DNA of 64,000 nt from assembly GCA_000430305.1 (NCBI GenBank), contig ASZZ01000005.1, forward strand, positions 62,001-126,000, written 5' to 3'. The notes beneath the pieces are model-generated. The model did no database searches. It was not told the DNA's origin and worked only from the letters and a program-made list of their open reading frames with translations. Below, one piece after another: positions 60,463 through 64,000 of this stretch (the stretch's first letter is position 1; each line of letters starts with the position of its first letter). This DNA is from Streptococcus mitis 17/34 (GTDB taxonomy: Bacteria > Bacillota > Bacilli > Lactobacillales > Streptococcaceae). The position numbers were made by a program, and so were the translations under genes.

Positions 60463-61311
60463 TTAGAATGCTTTCCCAACCAGAATCTCTGCTTCAATGG
60501 TAATCTCTGTCAGTTGGCTCCAGTCAATCTTGCTCTGGTCAATGTGAAAGAGTAAGGGGGTCATACTGAGTAGGGATTGGAGCTGCTCTGCTGTGATAGG
60601 CTTGGTTAGTGAGGCAGTTTTACTGGATAAGATAGTGAAGTTGTTTTGGAAATGATTTTTGATATCTTGGTTAGAATAATCCTTGTTTGTCAGCTGGTCT
60701 TGTACCTTCTGACGGATTTCCTTGAGGTGATTTTCAGTTGGAATAACCTTTATCAAGATGCCGTCTTTGGATAAAACGCGACGAAATTCTCCATAATTGG
60801 CAGGGGAAAAGATATCAAGTAAGATATCCATGCTGGCGTCTTTTATAGGAAGACGAGCTAAGTCACCAACGAACCAATTGACTGCCCAGTTGGGTTCGCT
60901 CTTGGCAGCGATTTGGACAGAATCTTTGGAAATATCAAAGGCATAGAAGGTTTTGTCAGGATGACTTTCTTGTAGTTTGCGAGAATAGAATCCTTCACCA
61001 CAACCGATATCTAAGACTGTGGTGCTAGTTTCTGAATTTGCTAACAAGTCAGATACAGCCTCTAAGATAGCGTGGTAAAAGCCAGATTCTAGGATTTGTT
61101 GGCGGTTTTGAAAGTTTTCCTTGTCGTAGTTGGCAGATTGCTTGATTTGAGGTGCCAGATTGACATAGCCAAATTTAGCCAAGTCAAAAGAATGGCGATT
61201 GCTACATTTGAGGCTGCTCTCTACCATAGCTAGATTTTCTTGGCAGATAGGACAGGCAAAGGCAGTCGCAGAAGCAAAACGCTGGAGTTTAGGTTTGAGA
61301 TTTGTATTCAT
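60463..61311 (-). CDS. rlmA: 23S rRNA (guanine-N1) methyltransferase RlmA(II)
   Basis: 282 aa SAM-dependent enzyme methylating G748 of 23S rRNA, which in pneumococcus affects telithromycin/tylosin binding. N-terminal zinc site CPICQENLAMVESSLKCSNRHSFD (three Cys and His), SAM motif TTVLDIGCGEGFYSRKLQ (about 95-112), and LLDIFSPANYGEFRRVL. Starts MNTNLKPKLQRFASATAFAC. Its stop is near a terminator shared with the opposite strand. Confidence 0.92.
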   Translation of the reverse strand: MNTNLKPKLQRFASATAFACPICQENLAMVESSLKCSNRHSFDLAKFGYVNLAPQIKQSANYDKENFQNRQQILESGFYHAILEAVSDLLANSETSTTVLDIGCGEGFYSRKLQESHPDKTFYAFDISKDSVQIAAKSEPNWAVNWFVGDLARLPIKDASMDILLDIFSPANYGEFRRVLSKDGILIKVIPTENHLKEIRQKVQDQLTNKDYSNQDIKNHFQNNFTILSSKTASLTKPITAEQLQSLLSMTPLLFHIDQSKIDWSQLTEITIEAEILVGKAF

Positions 61312-61435
61312 AGTTTAAGTGTATCAAAAGAGGCAAATGAAAGCAACTTTAGGAATAAGTAGATGGGAGATTCAGTAGAAATAAAACTAATTCTCCAATT
61401 TATAGAATGAAATTGCTTTTATATCTAAATTGCTA

Positions 61436-61441
61436 TATAAT
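61436..61441 (+). promoter_or_regulatory. -10 of the P-type ATPase operon
   Basis: TATAAT 22 bases before ATG 61463. The SD lies only about 8 bases beyond it, so the leader is very short. -35 weak. Confidence 0.5.
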
Positions 61442-61462
61442 AATGATAAGGAGGAAATAAGT

Positions 61463-61741
61463 ATGTTAAAAGAAGTACTAACCGTTGCAAAAGTTGCGAA
61501 AAAATCATCACTCTTTTTGGGTGGTGTCGCATTTGGTACCCTTGGTTTGAAAATCTTGGCAAGTAAGGAAGCTAAAAAAGGTTATTCTAAAGCTTTAGCT
61601 AAGGCTTACAAGTTGAAAGACGGGCTAGATGCATCTGTTTCTGTTGTGAAACAACATGGAGACGATGTTTTGCAAGATGCCAAATATTTGTACGAGCAAG
61701 AGAAAAAAGAAGAGCAATTAGATAGCCTTATAGGAGAATAA
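61463..61741 (+). CDS. DUF6110-type small protein preceding the P-type ATPase
   Basis: 92 aa from ATG 61463 (SD AAGGAGG); an earlier in-frame TTG lies over the promoter. N-terminal MLKEVLTVAKVAKKSSLFLG with a weakly hydrophobic segment (SSLFLGGVAFGTLGLKIL), then Ala/Lys-rich helices (AKKGYSKALAKAYKLKDGLD). It ends 1 base before the ATPase ATG. Small proteins of this kind accompany this ATPase class in Firmicutes; function unknown, possibly a membrane-associated metal chaperone or scaffold. Confidence 0.78.
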   Translation: MLKEVLTVAKVAKKSSLFLGGVAFGTLGLKILASKEAKKGYSKALAKAYKLKDGLDASVSVVKQHGDDVLQDAKYLYEQEKKEEQLDSLIGE

Positions 61742-61742
61742 T

Positions 61743-63806
61743 ATGTCTTTTAAAGTGCTACATAGAGGATACCAACATATCCGACTATCATCTTCTTTTT
61801 CACTCACCTTGGATATTCAAGACTATCTTCGTTCCTTGGCGAGAGATGAAAAGGGGATTGAGTCTATCCAGTTTTACATGGATCAACAGCACTTTACTCT
61901 ACGTATAAAAGAAGGCTTTTCTGTATTAGATAATGCAGAAGCCTTTTTAAAAAGAATTGATAAAGGGAAAGTTTCTGAGTTGATGACTCTTCCCATTCGT
62001 AGAGAAGAGAGTGCTTATTCTATTGTTTCAGGTGCAGCGATTAAGCGTATACTTTTTCGTAGTTTTGTTCCGTATCCTATTCGCTATATATGGACTTGTT
62101 ATCAGGCTTTTGGCTATATTAGAGAAGCCTATCAAACACTAGCGCGTAAGGAACTAACGATGGAGGTCTTGGACTGTTCGGCTATTTTATTGTCTTTGTT
62201 CATGAACCAATCCAAGACTGCTAGCAACATCATGTTTATGCTTGATTTGGGGAATCATTTAGATCAATGGTCCTTGAAAAAAACTGCAACAGATTTAGAA
62301 CAAAGCCTTCTTGCAAAAGAGAGCGACGTATTCTTAGTACAGGGGGATACGATTGTTAGTATCAAGAGTTCCGATGTTCAAATAGGAGATGTTTTGGTCC
62401 TATCTCAAGGAAATGAAATTCTGTTTGATGGACAAGTAGTTTCAGGTTTAGGTATGGTCAACGAAAGTTCTTTGACGGGAGAGAGTTTTCCAGTTGAAAA
62501 AAGAGAGTCTGATTTGGTTTGTGCAAATACAGTATTAGAAACTGGAGAGTTGCGCATTCGTGTAACCGATAATCAGATGAACAGCCGTATTTTACAACTG
62601 ATTGAGTTGATGAAGAAATCTGAAGAAAACAAGAAAACGAAACAACGCTATTTCATCAAAATGGCGGACAAGGTCGTCAAATATAATTTCTTGGGGGCTG
62701 GGCTAACTTACCTATTGACAGGTTCTTTTTCTAAGGCTATTTCTTTCCTATTAGTCGATTTCTCCTGCGCTTTGAAAATTTCTACTCCGGTAGCTTATTT
62801 GGCAGCTATCAAGGAGGGGTTGAACCGTGAAATGGTGATTAAGGATGGAGATGTTCTGGAGAAATATTTGGAAGTTGATACCTTCTTATTTGATAAGACT
62901 GGGACAATCACAACTAGCTATCCTATAGTTGAAAAGGTGTTGCCTTTTGGGGACTACAGTGAGGAAGATATTCTCAGAATCAGTGCCTGTCTTGAGGAAC
63001 ACATTTATCATCCTATTGCTAATGCCATCGTCAAGCAAGCTGAGATAGAGGGGATTGAACATGAGGAAATGCATGGGAAACTCCAATATATCGCAAGTAA
63101 GGGGATCAAATCTCATATAGATGGCCAACCAGTTCTTATTGGGAATTATGTCTTGATGCAGGATGAGCAGATTCATATCAGTTCAGAACAAAATGCTTTA
63201 ATTGAAGAGTACAAGAGTCACTACAATCTCTTATTCTTAGCCTACCAGAATGAATTAATTGGAATGTTCTGCATTCATACTCCTTTGAGAAAAGAAGCAA
63301 AAGCAGCCTTGGAGAAACTTAAGGCACAAGGGAAAAAATTGATTCTGGCAACAGGGGACACCCTGGTTAGGACAGAGGAATTAGTCAAAGATTTGCCCTT
63401 TGATCAGGTCTATACAGACTTGAAACCTGATGGAAAATTTGAGTTAGTAGAGGAACTGCAGAAAGCAGGTCACACTATTTTGATGGTTGGGGATGGATTG
63501 AATGACTCAGCTGCTCTAACCCTATCAGATATCGGTGTGGTGATGAATGAGAGTGCAGATATTTCTAAGCAGATGAGTGATATCTTATTGTTAGATAATC
63601 GCTTGGATTTCTTCCAAGAGTTGGATTCGCTATCATCATCTTTGCAAACACTCATCAAGAAGAATATTCAAGATACCGTTGTCGTAAATAGTAGTTTGAT
63701 TGGCTTTGGCTTGTTTAACTGGCTCAGCCCTTCAAATCTTTCTATCTTACATAATCTAACAACCTTACGCATTGTACTGCGTAGCCTGTCTATTAAGGCT
63801 AGATAG
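61743..63806 (+). CDS. P1B-type metal-transporting ATPase with atypical SCA motif
   Basis: 687 aa. N-terminal domain without a CxxC metal site (about 1-80), membrane pairs, actuator loop NESSLTGESFPVEK (about 240), helix 6 with SCALKISTPVAYLAAI in place of CPC/CPH/SPC (about 340), phosphorylation site FLFDKTGTITTSYPIVEK (about 382-399), HP motif EEHIYHPIANAIV, GDGLNDSAALTLSDIG hinge, C-terminal helix. The noncanonical SCA suggests a cation other than Cu+ or Zn2+, unidentified. Operon with the 92-aa protein. Confidence 0.9.
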   Translation: MSFKVLHRGYQHIRLSSSFSLTLDIQDYLRSLARDEKGIESIQFYMDQQHFTLRIKEGFSVLDNAEAFLKRIDKGKVSELMTLPIRREESAYSIVSGAAIKRILFRSFVPYPIRYIWTCYQAFGYIREAYQTLARKELTMEVLDCSAILLSLFMNQSKTASNIMFMLDLGNHLDQWSLKKTATDLEQSLLAKESDVFLVQGDTIVSIKSSDVQIGDVLVLSQGNEILFDGQVVSGLGMVNESSLTGESFPVEKRESDLVCANTVLETGELRIRVTDNQMNSRILQLIELMKKSEENKKTKQRYFIKMADKVVKYNFLGAGLTYLLTGSFSKAISFLLVDFSCALKISTPVAYLAAIKEGLNREMVIKDGDVLEKYLEVDTFLFDKTGTITTSYPIVEKVLPFGDYSEEDILRISACLEEHIYHPIANAIVKQAEIEGIEHEEMHGKLQYIASKGIKSHIDGQPVLIGNYVLMQDEQIHISSEQNALIEEYKSHYNLLFLAYQNELIGMFCIHTPLRKEAKAALEKLKAQGKKLILATGDTLVRTEELVKDLPFDQVYTDLKPDGKFELVEELQKAGHTILMVGDGLNDSAALTLSDIGVVMNESADISKQMSDILLLDNRLDFFQELDSLSSSLQTLIKKNIQDTVVVNSSLIGFGLFNWLSPSNLSILHNLTTLRIVLRSLSIKAR

Positions 63807-63823
63807 ATGTGCTTATCAACAAC

Positions 63824-63860
63824 AAAAAGGAGTTACCTTTCTTGAGGTTAACTCCTTTAT
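63824..63860. terminator. Bidirectional terminator between the P-type ATPase and tyrS
   Basis: AAAAGGAGTTACC pairs with GGTTAACTCCTTT (one bulged A), A-run before and T-rich after; serves both convergent genes. Confidence 0.85.
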
Positions 63861-63882
63861 TTATAGGTAAATGTTGAACAAT

Positions 63883-64000
63883 TTAGTAAGTCAATACAAA
63901 GTATTTTTTCTTACCACGACGGATAACAGTCAGTTCGTTTTCTAACTTATCTGCATCACTCAAGACATAGTCAAGGTCTTGGATACGGTCGCCATTTACG
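63883..64000 (-). CDS. tyrS: Tyrosyl-tRNA synthetase, C-terminal part
   Basis: Minus-strand frame ending [12 protein letters not shown]-stop, the end of the S4-like RNA-binding domain of bacterial TyrRS (upstream in the frame [20 protein letters not shown]). About 38 codons lie in the window and the gene continues beyond it. The gene after the P-type ATPase is tyrS in pneumococcus, which supports the call. Confidence 0.88.
   Translation of the reverse strand, partial: VNGDRIQDLDYVLSDADKLENELTVIRRGKKKYFVLTY

Overview
The window comes from a mitis-group Streptococcus (S. pneumoniae, S. pseudopneumoniae or S. mitis). The evidence is six BOX repeats, a choline-binding surface protein, a PavB-type SSURE adhesin beside the TCS08 (SaeRS-like) two-component system, and pneumococcal gene order in both halves. 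No tRNA, rRNA or CRISPR array was seen.

1-19,912 follows the order I remember for pneumococcus from the aga locus to rpsD: the end of a mannose-family PTS, agaS and galM; a CAP-domain choline-binding protein; a VOC-fold enzyme; a CstR-like persulfide sensor next to an operon of two rhodaneses and a CoA-disulfide reductase-rhodanese fusion; a frameshifted maltose acetyltransferase; a nucleoside phosphorylase; TrkH/TrkA potassium uptake; a glycosyltransferase; pavB; saeRS; and rpsD.

19,913-24,850 is a patchwork. A 2 kb decayed island sits between perfect 42-bp direct repeats and holds an integrase tail, small unknown ORFs and a probable structured small RNA. Next comes an intact Fst-type type I toxin-antitoxin locus whose convergent antisense promoter is visible, then xpaC and a frameshifted telA.

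24,750-34,722 is an integrative mobilizable element (about 10 kb) inserted at the 3' end of rpmG. It carries a tyrosine integrase, excisionase, HUH Rep-type relaxase with helicase domain, TcpA/FtsK-like coupling ATPase, two accessory proteins, a palindrome-rich control region, an LPXTG surface protein with a PgrA/Sec10 surface-exclusion-type domain, and two unknown cargo genes. A candidate origin of transfer or replication lies just upstream of the relaxase gene.

34,706-64,000 is core genome in the order rpmG, rpmF, an Arc-like/SPFH pair, ilvD, a MIP18-family protein, Rgg regulator plus MFS exporter, hisS, an XRE-controlled ABC/CPBP operon, aspS, yitT, the maltose/maltodextrin regulon (malRA, malDCX, malMP with MalR-type operators), rlmA, a P1B-type ATPase and the end of tyrS. 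In pneumococcal reference genomes, as I remember them, this block lies on the other side of the origin, so the junction suggests an origin-spanning inversion relative to them.

Four genes (maltose acetyltransferase, saeR, telA, malX) are each broken by what looks like loss of one base, and each is restored to its expected frame by adding one G or C. That pattern raises the possibility of a systematic sequencing artefact and should be settled before biology is read into the breaks.
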